A stretch of 64,000 nt of DNA from Malaya genurostris. Lineage: Eukaryota; Arthropoda; Insecta; Diptera; Culicidae. Each line of letters opens with the position of its first letter. The stretch's first letter is position 1. A model generated the notes under the pieces. That model had not been told where the DNA came from. It was given only the letters and a program-made list of their open reading frames with translations, and did not search any database. A program made the translations under genes and the position numbers. Of this stretch, positions 32,430 through 43,839 are shown piece by piece. The DNA lies in the NCBI RefSeq assembly GCF_030247185.1, contig NC_080572.1, positions 153,000,365-153,064,364 on the forward strand. Direction: 5' to 3'.

Positions 32430-35056
32430 TTGCGATGTATTTTCATTGTGTGAAACATGGCTTACTTCAAATATAAACTTTGACTTTCACAATTTCAACA
32501 TTATACGCCTGGATCAAGAAGTCTCCTATGGAGGGTACTTTTAAGGATCAAAAAGTGCTATTCATTTTATCGAATTAACCTCCCCTCGATCCCGGGCATT
32601 GAAGTTGTTGCTTGCCAAATCAAAATTAGAGGCAAAGATCTTTGTATAGCTTCTATCTACATACCTCCCAGAGTCTCGATAGGGCATCGACGACTTGCAG
32701 ACATCATGGAGCTTCTTTCCACCCCGCGGTTTGTTTTAGGAGACTTTAACTCGCATGGTACGGGGTGGGGCTACCTATATGATGATAACTGTTCTTCGTT
32801 AATTTATGATCTGTGCGACAACTTCAATATGACAATTTTAAATACGGGTGAAATAACACGCAATTCAAGACCGCCAGCCCGCCCTAGTGCGCTGGACTTA
32901 TCCCTTTGCTCATCCTCACTACAGCTAGATTGCAAGTGGAAGGTAATCCCTGATCCCCACGGTAGTGATCACTTGCCGATTTTGGTTTCAATATCCACTG
33001 GTGCACAAACACCAACATCAGTCGATATGACATATAATCTCACGAAAAACATCAACTGCAATTCCTACTCGACCGCGATATCCCAAGCTCTCGAAACGAA
33101 ACAACCAGATTCGCTAGAAAAAGAATACAAATCCCTAGCTGACTTGATCCTCAGCGCCGCGCTGCAAGCCCAGACCAAACGATTACCCAAAACTACAATC
33201 ACTACGCGACCTTCAACCCCATGGTGGGACAAGGAAGGCTCAGAAATGTATAAAATTATGTCATCCGCGTATAAAAGATTCGGCAACAGTTGGAATCGCG
33301 AAGACTACGAAAAATACGCATCGTTAGAAAAGACTATGAAAAATCTGATCAAAGCGAAAAAACGGGGCTACTGGCGTTGGTTCGTCAATGGGCTATCTAG
33401 GGAAACATCGATGACCACTCTGTGAAATACAGCCAACCTCCGACCACAACTCGTATCGGCCGATTGCAATGCTTTCCTGTATTCGAAAACTGTTGGAAAA
33501 ATGATTCTGTTTCGACTCGACAAATGGATGGAAACACAATTTGGCTTCCGTAAAGGCAAAGGAACGAACGATTGCCTTGCGCTGCTTACCACAGAAATTC
33601 AAATGGCATCAGTATTCTTAGACATAAAGGGGGCTTTTGATTCAGTTTCCATAAAAATTCTTTCGAAGAAGCTGCACAAGCATGGTTTTTCCCCATTTTT
33701 AAACAACTTATTGTCTGAAAAGTGCATGTTTTTTACACAACCAAACAACGATATTATCAGTGATGGATGGAGTATGGATGTTGCTGTTTCCGTTCCGCCG
33801 CGAAAATACATTTCATAAAGCTGGAGAGAGTCCAGTATCGTTGTTTGCGTATAGCCTTAGGTTGTATGCAATCGACTCATACGAGGAGTCTCAAGGTGCT
33901 GGCAGGAATCCTACCGTTGAAAAACCGTTTTTGGGATCTCTCATATCGACAACTCATTCGATGTAGTGTCTTAAATCCGTTGGTTATCGATAACTTTGAA
34001 CGGCTAGTCGAGCTTAATGCTCAGACCCGATTTATGACATTGTACTTTGATTTCATGTCACATAACAATAATTCTTCTTCATACAATCCTCACAGTGTTC
34101 ATTTCTTTGATACTTCTAATTCTACTGTGTTTTTCGACACACCGATGAAAGAAGATATTTGTGGAATTCCGGATCCCGTACGCCCTCAAGTGATCCCAAA
34201 TATTTTAATGACAAATTTAAAGAAGTTGACTGTAATAAAATGTTTTACACTGACGGATCACATCTCGACGGGTCCACTGGCTTCGGTATTTTTAATGAAA
34301 ATTTCACCGCCTCCTATAAACTCAGTGATCCAGCTTCAGTTTACGTCGCAGAACTAGCTGCAATTCAGTATACCCTTGAGATCATTGAAACTTTGCCCAG
34401 GGACCATTACTTCAGTGTATCGGACAGTCTCAGCTCTATCGAGGCTCTTCGCTCAGTGAGGCCTGGAAAGTATTCATTGTATTTCCTGGGGAAAATACGG
34501 GAACAACTGAGTGCTTTATCTGAAAAATCATACTGGATTACCTTGGTTTGGGTCCCATCCCATTGTTCCGTAAGGGGCAATGAGATGGCAGACGCACTGG
34601 CCAAGGTGGGCGCATTACATGGTGAAACCTATGAGAGACCAATCTGCTTCAATGAATTTTTCAGTCGTTCTCGTCAAGAGGCACTCGTCAGCTGGCAAAC
34701 CTCCTGGAATGACGGAAGTCTAGGACGGTGGTTACATTCCATTATACCGCAGGTATCGACGAAAGCTTAGTTCCGAGGGTTGGATGTGAACCGAGACTTT
34801 ATTCGGACAATATCAAGGCTTATGTCCAACCACTACGGAGAGTAATCACTGCGCTTGCGGTGACGGTTACGACGACATCGAACATGTTGTTTGGGTGTGC
34901 TCCGAGTATTGTGACGCCAGACTCCAGCTAATCGATTCCCTTCGGGCCCGAGGTAGACCACCTTATGTTCCAGTCCGTGACGTTCTGGCGACCCGAGATC
35001 CTCTTTACATGACCTACCTCTATAACTTCTTAAAAGCCATAGACGTGCAAATCTAG
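32320..35056 (+). pseudogene. I-element ORF2 (endonuclease, RT, RNase H), with deletions
   Basis: ATG at 32320 overlaps the end of ORF1. Endonuclease: ITILQWNCRSIIPKLDS, FSLCETWLTS, then a frameshift near 32530, IASIYIPPRV, RFVLGDFNSHGTGWG, DPHGSDHLPIL; key N, E, D, N and SDH residues are present. RT is damaged: the N-terminal part is deleted near 33430, FGFRKGKGTNDCLALL and VFLDIKGAFDSVS remain, and a deletion near 33760 removes the YADD box. RNase H (34240-34610) is complete: YTDGSHL, VAELAAIQYTLEII, VSDSLSSIEAL, GNEMADALAK. The C-terminal CACGD..H..WVC finger lies near 34850-34910. Stop TAG 35054-35056. Confidence 0.88.
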
Positions 35057-35439
35057 TGCCCTCGTTTTCTCTTCATTCTACAGCCCAACTCATCCTTCTC
35101 TTCTATGGAACGGTATGGTATACGATGAACAATTCCTCGGACTGCAGAAAACGCCAAAAATGTCCTACAGTGCTGGTCAACCACTACTACACCACAACCG
35201 GAAGAAACATGAAAAACCCAACCGGAAAACGCAAAAACAAGCTGTGCATAGATATGAATTGTTAATTACAAGATTTATTGTTCATCAGGTCCCACCCTCC
35301 CGATACTCCTTTACTAACCCTAGGGGAGTAGGCCACCCTTTAATATGGCTTCCCTTCCATCTCTTTCTAACAACAAGACCAACGGCCACGTTAAGCTAAC
35401 CGCAATGAGCCAAATAAAAGCATTTTATTTAAAAAAAAA

Positions 35440-36489
35440 GTACAGGTGTGTAATGTCAGAGACATAACTGGATGTCGTGAATACGAATAAAACTGACACT
35501 CTTTCTTTATACTTCCGAATATCAACTATTTGATCGATTTTGTGAATTGTGCATACTTTCCCTTTTTTCACTACTAGAATGTGAAACGATACACTAAACT
35601 ACAGCATAGATTAGTTACATCAAACATTTTGACACACGAATATTACAAAATAACCAGTATAGTTCTTTATGATAAAATATTGGAGGTTTTGGAAAGAACC
35701 TTTTATGAAGGCGTGCATGAAGGGCCAAATTGTATAATTTTCTAAGATATTAAACACTGATTGGATATAAACGATTTTGAACGCTGTTACGAATTTAGAA
35801 CTGTGAAAATTGCAAAAAAACTGATCATATTATCTTAGATTTGCACTGCACTGCTAATTTTAATTTGAGATTTACAAAGAAGCAATCTTTATAGTTCTTT
35901 AGGTAACATTTAGAGCCATTATGTTCCACATTGTTGTCCATTTCCCGTTGTATTTTTCTCCAATGCAAACGACCATCAACAGGATGATGTAATCGATCTT
36001 CTTCGAAGGGAAACTGGCACTGCGACCTGAGCGTTTGAGGCTTGATACCACGCAAAAGGTCTGCTTTCATTGCCGACTGCTCCACCTGACGGCTGGTACC
36101 ACGCAGAAGGTGCACTCTTCGAAGCCACTGGTATCACGACGTCTGCTTCCATCCAAAACACAAGAAGAAATGATCGATTTTCGACCACGGTTCCCCTTTT
36201 ATATGCATTCAGATGAAGATATGTGCCTGACTACTTCAAAATCGTCGTCCTTGCGCGAAAAAGCCAAGCAAAAGTAAAGAGTTTTCCGCGTTGTTTTCAA
36301 AGTTTGAGAAAACTTAATTTTTGAATTGTTTGTGGTAATCTCACACTGTTCAAAATATTATCCTAAATTCCTGATCATATTTTTGATGAAATGGTGAAAG
36401 AATTATGTTGGTACCGTTAAGTTCTGCCCTTTCTACCATATGGCTAATTTTGAAAAGGCATAGTAATGTAAGTCGTATTCACGACAAAA
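35440..36489 (-). mobile_element. HINE-c, inserted in the I-element poly(A) tail
   Basis: Minus orientation. Left end and subterminal repeat TCGTATTCACGAC (plus strand) at 36473-36485; the other repeat GTCGTGAATACGA at 35474-35486; hairpin GTAATGTC/GACATAAC at 35450-35468. Poly(A) bases lie on both sides (35431-35439 and 36486-36494). The 3' module matches HINE-a, b and d. Cargo: minus-strand TATAAAAGG near 36200 and a block shared with HINE-b ('tcgatcatttcttct', 'gcctcaaacgctcaggtcgc'). Cargo protein unidentified. Confidence 0.8.
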
Positions 36490-36494
36490 AAAAA

Positions 36495-37560
36495 GTGGCT
36501 GTCACTTCGATTCCGGAGATTTACTAAGCTAAGTGACGTAACCGACAATGTGAATTTTTCATTTCTCTGCACAATTTTCTCGGAGATGTCTTAGCCGAGT
36601 TTTACAAACTTAAGCTTGTTTGAAATTTTCAAACTTAAGCTGGGTTGAAAATCAAGTTCGAAGATCATGTGGCTCTCGCATTTTTCTTCTCTCTGCACAA
36701 TTTTCTCAGAGGTGGATTAGCTTTCACAATCTTAAGTTCGTTTGAAAGCTACTAATGAGTTGAGAATCAAGTTCGAAGTCCATTTGGCTGTCGCCTCCGG
36801 TTCCGCAGATATACTGGTAAGAGTGACGTAACCAAAAAACGTATGTTTTCTCTCCAAAAATTTTTCTCGGAGATGGCTAGGCTGATTTGTTCTGAATCAA
36901 ATTCGAAGATCAAGTTGCTGTCACTTCTTGTTCTGGAGATATACTGGAATAAGTGACGTAACGGGAAAAACGCATTTTTGCATTCCGCACAATTTTCTTG
37001 GAGCTGGTTAAACCGATTTCGATAAGCAGAGGCTCGTTTGTAAGCTACTATTGGGTTGTAAATCATGTTCGAAGATCAATTGGCGGTCACCTGTGCTGCC
37101 CATACTCGCATATCAGTCCCATATCGATTTTTGCCAATTTTTAGTTAGTTTTAGGAATGCAAATTATCCTCAATATACTCTCAGAAATTGCAATAAAAGT
37201 TGAGGGTTTGTTCAGTAAAATGTGAAAAAAATATCAACTCATGTCTGTCCCATATGTTAAGTACCCGCATATCAGTCCCATCCTGTGTAAATTTCAATAA
37301 TTTCATTTGTTGCAATACAGGAATAGCAAAGGTGTATTACCGATATTTCATGTAATAATACCATAATTTAGCATTAGGTAGCACAATAAATAAAAAAAAT
37401 CCAAAATAAAATTTTAATCGTCTTTTTCTCGACATGCCGATTTTCAATATGGGACTGATATGCAAGTATGGGCAGTGTGGTTCCGAAGAAATAATGATAT
37501 AAGTGACGTAACCTGCAAAACACGCTTTTTTTCTATCCGTACTTTTTGCAAAAACTAACT
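36495..37560 (+). repeat. Tandem array S, right part
   Basis: At least five degenerate units of about 170-200 bp ('aagttcgaagatcaagt', 'ctgtcacttc', 'gagatatactgg', 'aagtgacgtaac', 'ttctcggagatgg'). Interrupted by the MITE at 37096-37475. Another piece of the unit lies at 47400-47560 in opposite orientation. Confidence 0.75.
37096..37475 (+). mobile_element. 380-bp MITE with ~28-bp TIRs and an internal TIR-like repeat
   Basis: Ends CTGCCCATACTCGCATATCA (37096) and, inverted, CTGCCCATACTTGCATATCA (37475). The core CGCATATCAGTCCCAT recurs in direct orientation at 37265-37280. TGTG flanks both sides (37092-37095 and 37476-37479), a possible 4-bp duplication; removing the insert restores the array S unit. 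Noncoding. Superfamily unknown. Confidence 0.8.
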
Positions 37561-38514
37561 AATGAACAAGTTCAAATGTGTTGTTGCTGATACTTTTAGA
37601 TTAAAGAACGTTGTTGAATATTCAACATAAGCGTTGAGTCACGCTGATCTGAACTACCCGAAACAATCTGAATTAACACTCCTAATACCAAGCCTAAAAA
37701 AGTTACGCGAAGCACCAAGCCTAAAAAAAAGTTGGAACGGTAACTTTGAGCTATCATAGCTCAGTTGTTACTTGACCAATTTCGATAAATTTTTCACCTT
37801 CGAATTTTGTGAAGTTTGTAGATTATTTTAAGTATATCATTATTGACGATCTTTTAGGAAAAAACTAATGAAAATCCGATTTTTCCCGTTCCAAGTTTTT
37901 TTTGTCGTGAATACGACTTACTTTACTATGGGGCGCCTTTTCAAAATTTACCTTCTGAGAGAGTGATAAGTTTTTGATCGTGAATATCTCCTGTCATATC
38001 TAACGAATCAACATAATTCTTGTTACATGCCATCGGAAATATGATCACAATTTTATGATAAAACTTTCAGTTGTGTGACATACTCTTAAATAGTTCACAA
38101 TTAAACTTTTCTGAAATGTTTGGTATAAACGAGTATCAAAGAGGATAATTCATATGGCGCGTTTGCCTTTCTCGTATTTTGAAAGCTCATAGCTCAGTGA
38201 TCTGTAGAAGGATTTATATAATCTAACTACCAATAGAATCGAAAATCTTCAACTTGAACGTATATTACAACAATATTGAAGTTTTTCAATAGTACACTAT
38301 TGAAAAACCTGTTTGATTTAACCCATGACAGCACCAGCCAATCAGAACGCGAGATGTCTGCATCTATACAAGAGCATCCATATAAAAGTTGAATGGTTCA
38401 CTTTTCCTACCATTTGCTGAGCAACTCTTCCCGAAACAAGACACACGACAGCAACATCGAGGACCTGTCGTCTCATTGTTTCCCGATATGAATGCACGAG
38501 ACACTGTTAGAACA

Positions 38515-38634
38515 ATGACACCGAAAAAGGCAGCCAAAAAGTCCAGCAAGGCCCAATGCCGAAACAAGACACACACGAGAACCATCTCAGATCTCAATAT
38601 TTCCTACCAAAAGATTCATCAATATGGGAGTTAA
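38515..38634 (+). pseudogene. H2B: H2B-like N-terminus in HINE-d
   Basis: MTPKKAAKKSSKAQ then unrelated residues to the stop at 38634. Colinear with 4967-5023 of HINE-a. Only the basic N-tail resembles H2B. Confidence 0.5.
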
Positions 38635-38929
38635 AATAATTTGCACCGTTACTAACACATTCAATTACGAACGGCAATGCGAAAGCGAAAGTGATGATTT
38701 AAAACACATCTTTATACTAGTTTACAAATATGCCGTGTGAAACAGAGTTGCCACAGATCAATATGTATTTTTGTCGCGAGTACTTTAGTATGCGGCCGAA
38801 AACAAAAATTGTTAGAACAAATGTTTCCACTTGATTTGCGCATTCTACTTTCCAGGCGTATCAGAACTGGCTAAACTTAAAGCAATTCTAAATATTTCTT
38901 TATCACAGTGATGTGGTCATCCTGAAAAG

Positions 38930-39190
38930 GACGGGATTTTCAACGGATGGCCAGCTGCAGATGACGAGGGATGATTTTCGTTTTCGTTGTCATGGGCAGC
39001 GTTACCGGTCAACTCCAACACTTCGGCAACCAAGTACTCCATCACTGCCGCCAGATAAACCGATGCACCAGCACTGACACGCTCGGCGTAGTTCCCCTTC
39101 CGAGGCAAATGATGGATTCTGCCGCCAACTGGGCACTTCAGACCAGCACGGTTTGAGCGGGACTTTACCTTGCCCTTAATTGTTCCTCCA
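38930..39190 (-). pseudogene. H2A: H2A-like captured gene in HINE-d, frameshifted
   Basis: Minus strand from about 39180: [12 protein letters not shown], then [20 protein letters not shown], then [19 protein letters not shown] and TGNAAHDN; the frame then shifts where [10 protein letters not shown] should be (the nucleotides for it are still visible near 38960). The N-tail GKVKSR is closer to real H2A than in HINE-a, so neither copy derives from the other. The C-terminal docking domain is missing here as well, as in HINE-a, so it was lost before the copies spread. Confidence 0.82.
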
Positions 39191-39456
39191 CAATATGCTG
39201 TTAACAGCTCGACGACCCATTCAGAATTACTGGCTGCCGCTCTGCTAACTCTCTCTTTTATATCGTTTCACTGTTTCCCGTTCTGCGTATAGGAAAGCAA
39301 TTCTAACAAAGGGGACGTCCTACCGTGCTACCACTAGCACGTATAAAAGGAAATGTGATGTGAGAAATAGCGTCATTTAAGTTACAGCAGCTACTCTGTA
39401 CATACGTACGAGACACCATCAGAACGATGGCTCCGAAAACAGGTAGAAAAACAGAT
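39190..39456. promoter_or_regulatory. Divergent histone promoter with H2B-like start on the plus side
   Basis: Minus-strand TATAAAAG at 39255-39262 (towards H2A) and plus-strand TATAAAA at 39342-39348, then ATG at 39427 reading MAPKTGRKTD before sequence changes at 39457. H2A on one side and an H2B start on the other is exactly the arrangement of insect replication-dependent H2A/H2B pairs. Confidence 0.7.
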
Positions 39457-40939
39457 TTGTACCGTCCCTAACACATTCAATTACGAACGGCAATGCGAAA
39501 GCGAATGTGATGATGTTCAACACATCTTTATACTAGTATGGGGTCGTGTGAAAATATGCCATGCGAAACAGGGTTGCCATATATACAGGTTAATCTGTAT
39601 TATTATTATTACTATCATTATTATTATTAGAATCACTCTTGCATACCGAAGATCGTAGATACATTTCAGACCAGGCCATTGCAATTGTCTCGTACTGAAA
39701 TTTCGAGAAGAATCAAATATCTTCGAACTTCATAGCTTCAATAAAAATAAACTACAAATTTGTCGTACCTAGCTTCCTATATTAGCAAATTAAAAAGGAA
39801 TTGTTTCAAGTTTGGAATATATAGTTGTAGAATAGTAGCTGTTTAATGTAACTAATCTGTACTTTAATGTAGGTGTATCGCTTCAAATTCTATTAGTGAA
39901 AAAGAGGAAAGCTTGCACAATTCATACAACCAATCAACTAACTGATATTCGGAAAAGTGATGGGAGCGTGTCAGTTTTTTCGTATTCACGACATCCAGTT
40001 ATGTCTCTGACATTACTCACCCGCCTTTTTCAAGCTCAAAACGTGCCCTATTTGCATTCATGCGGCACCTGCATCGCGAATCGGATATTGAGAACTTCAA
40101 CTTTACCGAGTCATAACTTTGTTGTTAGTCAACCGATCTTGAAAATTTGTTCACCATTGGAAAGGTACTACTTCCAGAAATAAAATGCACCGAAAAAAAC
40201 GAAAAATAGGGTTGTCTACCCAAAGTTATAATAAAAACTGTAGATAGATGACCTAAGAAAAGGTGAGACTTTTTACAATGATCGTAAATATCTTGAAATT
40301 CAAAGCCATTACCTATATATTTTTACACATCATTCGATTGCTAGTGATACCAGCTACAATTTTCGCTCAACTACCATTCCTGCACAATCAAAAGAAAACA
40401 TTAAAAAATCGATGATAATAAATATATATGAATATATATGAAATTTTCATTTTTTTTCGCATGTTTGTATATAATTCAAAAATTAAAGCGATGACATGTA
40501 CATTTTTTTGATTCAAAATATTGGAATCATTACCAGAAACAATATATTGATGACCAAAATTATATATCCATTCAAAGAATCTCAAGAAATTTGGTTCAAA
40601 TACAGAGAATTTCTATTACCGGGAAAATTTTGCCAAACAAAATCAAATCAAAACTTTTAAATTTTTTGACATATATTTTTTTATTATTTTAGTTGGAAAT
40701 TATGAACAAAATTTACAAACAAACTAATACTTGGATTTCACTGAAAATTTTAAAAATTTTGGTAAATAACCTAAAACTCTAGAAATAGATACATTTTTGT
40801 ATTGGACAAACGATCTAAACAATTTTTATGCACAACCCAAACGCAATTGATAACTACTAAAATTCTGATTTTGTTGTAGGTTTGCCGTAGAATCTCGAAA
40901 AATAGGTAAAAGATCGGAAATTTCGAATTTGCATGGCAC

Positions 40940-42740
40940 AGTGGTCCGGATCCACAATTTAGGGGGACAAAAACATTTATGGCTTAACCTTATACTTTAG
41001 AGCTATGATGTCTTCAAAACAAATGATCAGTGAAGATAAGCCATATGTCAATGTACATGGTATTTGGGTGGCTCTTATTATTAAGGTGACTCAAAACTTA
41101 TTTTCCGGATTATTGAGATAGAGAACTTCGGCAAAATTGTAGATAAACTTATATCGAGCAGCTTTGCTGAGGACACCACAGTAGTATCTGCTACGGTTTC
41201 AGTGTTACAGATATTTTTAAAGAGCAACTTAGCGTGTTCCTCAAAAAATCAGATGTTTTGCTCTAGCATTTATATTTTTCTTTTTTCGTGTAGGTATCTT
41301 TGAACATCTTTTAGAGTTGGTTAAAACCAATTTTTAATGACTGGCGTATTCAGGTAGCGTTTTCTGAACCGAAGTTATGCGCAAAACTAGTTCAAAAACA
41401 GGTAATTTTTAAACTGCTATATCTAACATTGAGGCAAACGAAAAAAAGTATTCGAGCATGTTTATAAAATACATTGGGTTTTTTCATAGAAATATATTCG
41501 TGCCATGTCATTTATTGGCTATATATGAAAATAAGGTATTTTTGTCTTCTAAAATGTTAAATTAATTCAACTGCATATTCGGGAAGAAATCGTTCTACAT
41601 TTTTCGGGGAATGCAGAATGGTGTCGCTTTTGTAAAATCTCTAAGGCATCTCAATGGTTGGAGGTTTTATCAACCGTGCATTTTGGCACCTGCAGATTGT
41701 TCAGCATCCTTTCGGGGATGCATGACGATTTATTTCTTTATGTTTTGTGCTATTTTACCACCTTATACAATTCCCAATTCCCTTCCATGTTCCTTTCATC
41801 CTTCCCTTCCCATCAGGAATTTGATGTGAAGCTACGGCAAGGCACGAATCTCCACATAACTAGTGGAACATGTCACTTGAGCCAATTATTTCTGATAACA
41901 TAGGTGCAGGGTTTCATTCAGTAAAAAGTATTCAAACGAAGAGGTTGTTTTTCGAGACGAAGACAACTGTAAGCTGCAAATAGATTGGTTGGTTGGTGCT
42001 AATCGCAAAGGCTGCTGCAAAGCCAATATTCGGGGCGATTCCAGTTTCATAAGTACCTGAAATAGTGGAACCCACTTCATTGAGAAAGATGGCCTAACCG
42101 ATTTGAGAACTGTTTCATTTTGTAGGTTACACTAGTTCATGCACTAGCTTTCATGTTTTTCAAAAATCAAACAAAACTGTTTGAAGAATACATTTTTTAT
42201 ATGAGAATAAGAGAGATATGAGAAAGGCATCATTACACAACTAGGTGGATAAAAACAAATTTTACTTAATTTCGTGTCATTTTTTGAGCTAAATTCAGAA
42301 TTCTACTTTTTCTGAATTGTTTACTAATAGAAAATTCAAATAATTTTCGAATTCTATACATTCCGAAATAAGTTTGTGTTTTTATAAATTTTAATATTCT
42401 ATCGATTATAATTGATGTTGTTTAGGATAGCGGAAAATTTAAGATATATGTTTTTGTTCTTAAATGCTTGTAAAACAAAAATCAAGCAATAATTATTTTT
42501 TAAATTGTAGTTGGTTTCTTTTGCCATGGGTTAGTGTATGAAATTCATATAATTTTACGTTCTATTTCTTATTGTATAATAATTTGTATAATAAATGGAA
42601 ATAATTTAAAATTTTCGGATGGCCACAAATTTTTTTTTATTAATAGAAACAAACTCTACATCTTTTTGAAACAGATGAAATCAAAACGGATTATAATATT
42701 TTCATTTCGATTTGCAGAAACGTTGGAACGCAATATATAT
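40940..42740. other. Centre of the long inverted repeat
   Basis: Mostly unassigned AT-rich DNA. It contains a LINE 3'-end scrap (41600-41905) and a repeat-M terminus ('gagaaaggcatcattacac' at 42221). I see no transposase gene. Confidence 0.45.
41600..41905 (+). pseudogene. Non-LTR 3' end scrap (RNase H tail and 3' UTR)
   Basis: Colinear with the inverted copy 61100-60880 ('tttggcacctgcagattgtt', 'tttctttatgttttgtg', 'cttcccttcccatcagga', 'ggcacgaatct', 'cacttgagccaattat'). A third, shorter piece is at 49925-50010 (minus). Origin is inferred from the 61345-60850 copy, where RNase H residues are visible upstream. Confidence 0.6.
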
Positions 42741-43839
42741 CAGAAATTTTGAAATTTTCGATCTTCCACCGATTTTTCGAGATTTTCCGGAAAACCTAAA
42801 ACAAAAAAACCTATTTTTAGTAGTTATCAATTCCGTTTGGGTTGTGCATAAAAATTGCCCAATACAAAAACATAATTATTTTTAGAGTTTAGGTATGTTT
42901 ACCAAAATTTTTAAGATTTTCAGTGAAATCCCAGTTTCATTTTTTTGTAAATTTTGTTCATAATAAATTTCCAACTAAAATAATAAAAAACATATGTCAT
43001 AAAATTTCAAAGTTTTGATTTGGTTTTTTTTTGGCAAAATTTTCCCAATAATAGGAATTCTCTGTATTTGTGCCAAATTTCTTGAGATTCTTTGAACGGA
43101 TATATAATTTTGATCATCAATACATTGTTTCTGGTAATGATTCCAATATTTTGAATCAAAAAAAATGTACATGTCATCGCTTTAATTTTTGAGTTATATA
43201 CAAACATGTGAAAAAAAATGAAAAATTCATACATATTTATAAATTCATCGATTGTTTAATGTTTTCTTTTGATTGTGCAGGAATGGTAGTTGAGCGAAAA
43301 TTGTAGCTGGTATCACTAGCAATCGAATGATGTTTAAAAATATATAGGTCATCGTTTTGAATTTCGAGATATTTACGATCATTGTAAAAAGTCTCACCTT
43401 TTCTTAGGTCATCTATCTACAGTTTTCATTATAACTTTGGGTAGACAACACTATTTTTATTTTTTTTTCAGTGCATTTTATTTGTGGAAGTAGTACCTTA
43501 CCAATGGTGAACAAATTTTGAAGATCGGTTGACTAACAACAAAGTTAACTCGGTAAAGTTTAAGTATTCAATATTTTCTTTACGACGATTATGCCAAAGG
43601 AAAGAAAATTGTAAAACAGATAGGGCATATTGGGCGCGTGAAAAAACTTGGAACGGGAAAAATCAAATTTTCATTGGTTTTCCTTTACCAATTGCTACAA
43701 AGTTTTAGAATTAATCTACGAACTTCACAAAATTCGAGGGTGTAAAATTTTTTGAGATTCGTTGAAAAACAGCTGAACTATGACAGCTCAAAGTTACCGT
43801 TCCAACTTTTTTTGAGGCTTGGTATTTGGAGTGTTAATT
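42740..43839 (-). repeat. Right arm of the long inverted repeat (uninterrupted)
   Basis: Reverse-complement partner of 37671-37899 plus 40026-40930. It keeps the empty site for HINE-d at about 43640-43650. Confidence 0.85.

Larger units (their letters stand above)
30571..35436 (+). mobile_element. I-clade non-LTR retrotransposon, nearly full length
   Basis: A 4.87-kb element with 5' UTR (30571-30938), ORF1 with three zinc knuckles, ORF2 with endonuclease, RT and RNase H, a 3' UTR (35057-35415), AATAAAA at 35413 and a poly(A) run at 35431-35439. RNase H after RT places it in the I group. GTGGCTGTCAC occurs at 30551-30561 just before it and at 36495-36505 after the tail, consistent with a target duplication once HINE-c is removed. 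Two stops in ORF1 and deletions in ORF2 make it inactive. Confidence 0.88.
37900..40025 (+). mobile_element. HINE-d, carrying histone H2A/H2B pieces
   Basis: Left repeat GTCGTGAATACGA 37904-37916, right repeat 39980-39992, hairpin GTTATGTCTCTGACATTAC 39998-40016, end CACCCGCC at 40025. The uninterrupted right arm (43620-43657) shows the pre-insertion sequence CCAAG-T(6)-C, so insertion was within a T-run with no duplication beyond T. Colinear with HINE-a, but with an ATT tract of only about 10 units (39598-39630) and a second H2B-like start. Confidence 0.82.
37671..40940 (+). repeat. Left arm of a long inverted repeat (interrupted by HINE-d)
   Basis: 37671-37899 plus 40026-40930 are the reverse complement of 43839-42740 along their length ('aataccaagcct', 'aagttggaacggtaac', 'cccgttccaag', 'gttgttagtcaaccgatctt', 'aaggtgagactttttac', 'gcgatgacatgtacatttt'). 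Arm length without HINE-d is about 1.13 kb. Arms are diverged by eye at roughly the 10-20% level. Noncoding; foldback-like element or very long TIRs. Confidence 0.85.

Noticed and set aside
35830..36270. Histone H3 or H1 origin of the HINE-b/c cargo
   Set aside because: Isolated words such as ALR or KSAP are too weak; no sustained alignment by eye, so left unidentified.
36495..37560. CRISPR-like repeated array
   Set aside because: Units are 170-200 bp, degenerate and eukaryotic-repeat-like; no short identical repeats with unique spacers.
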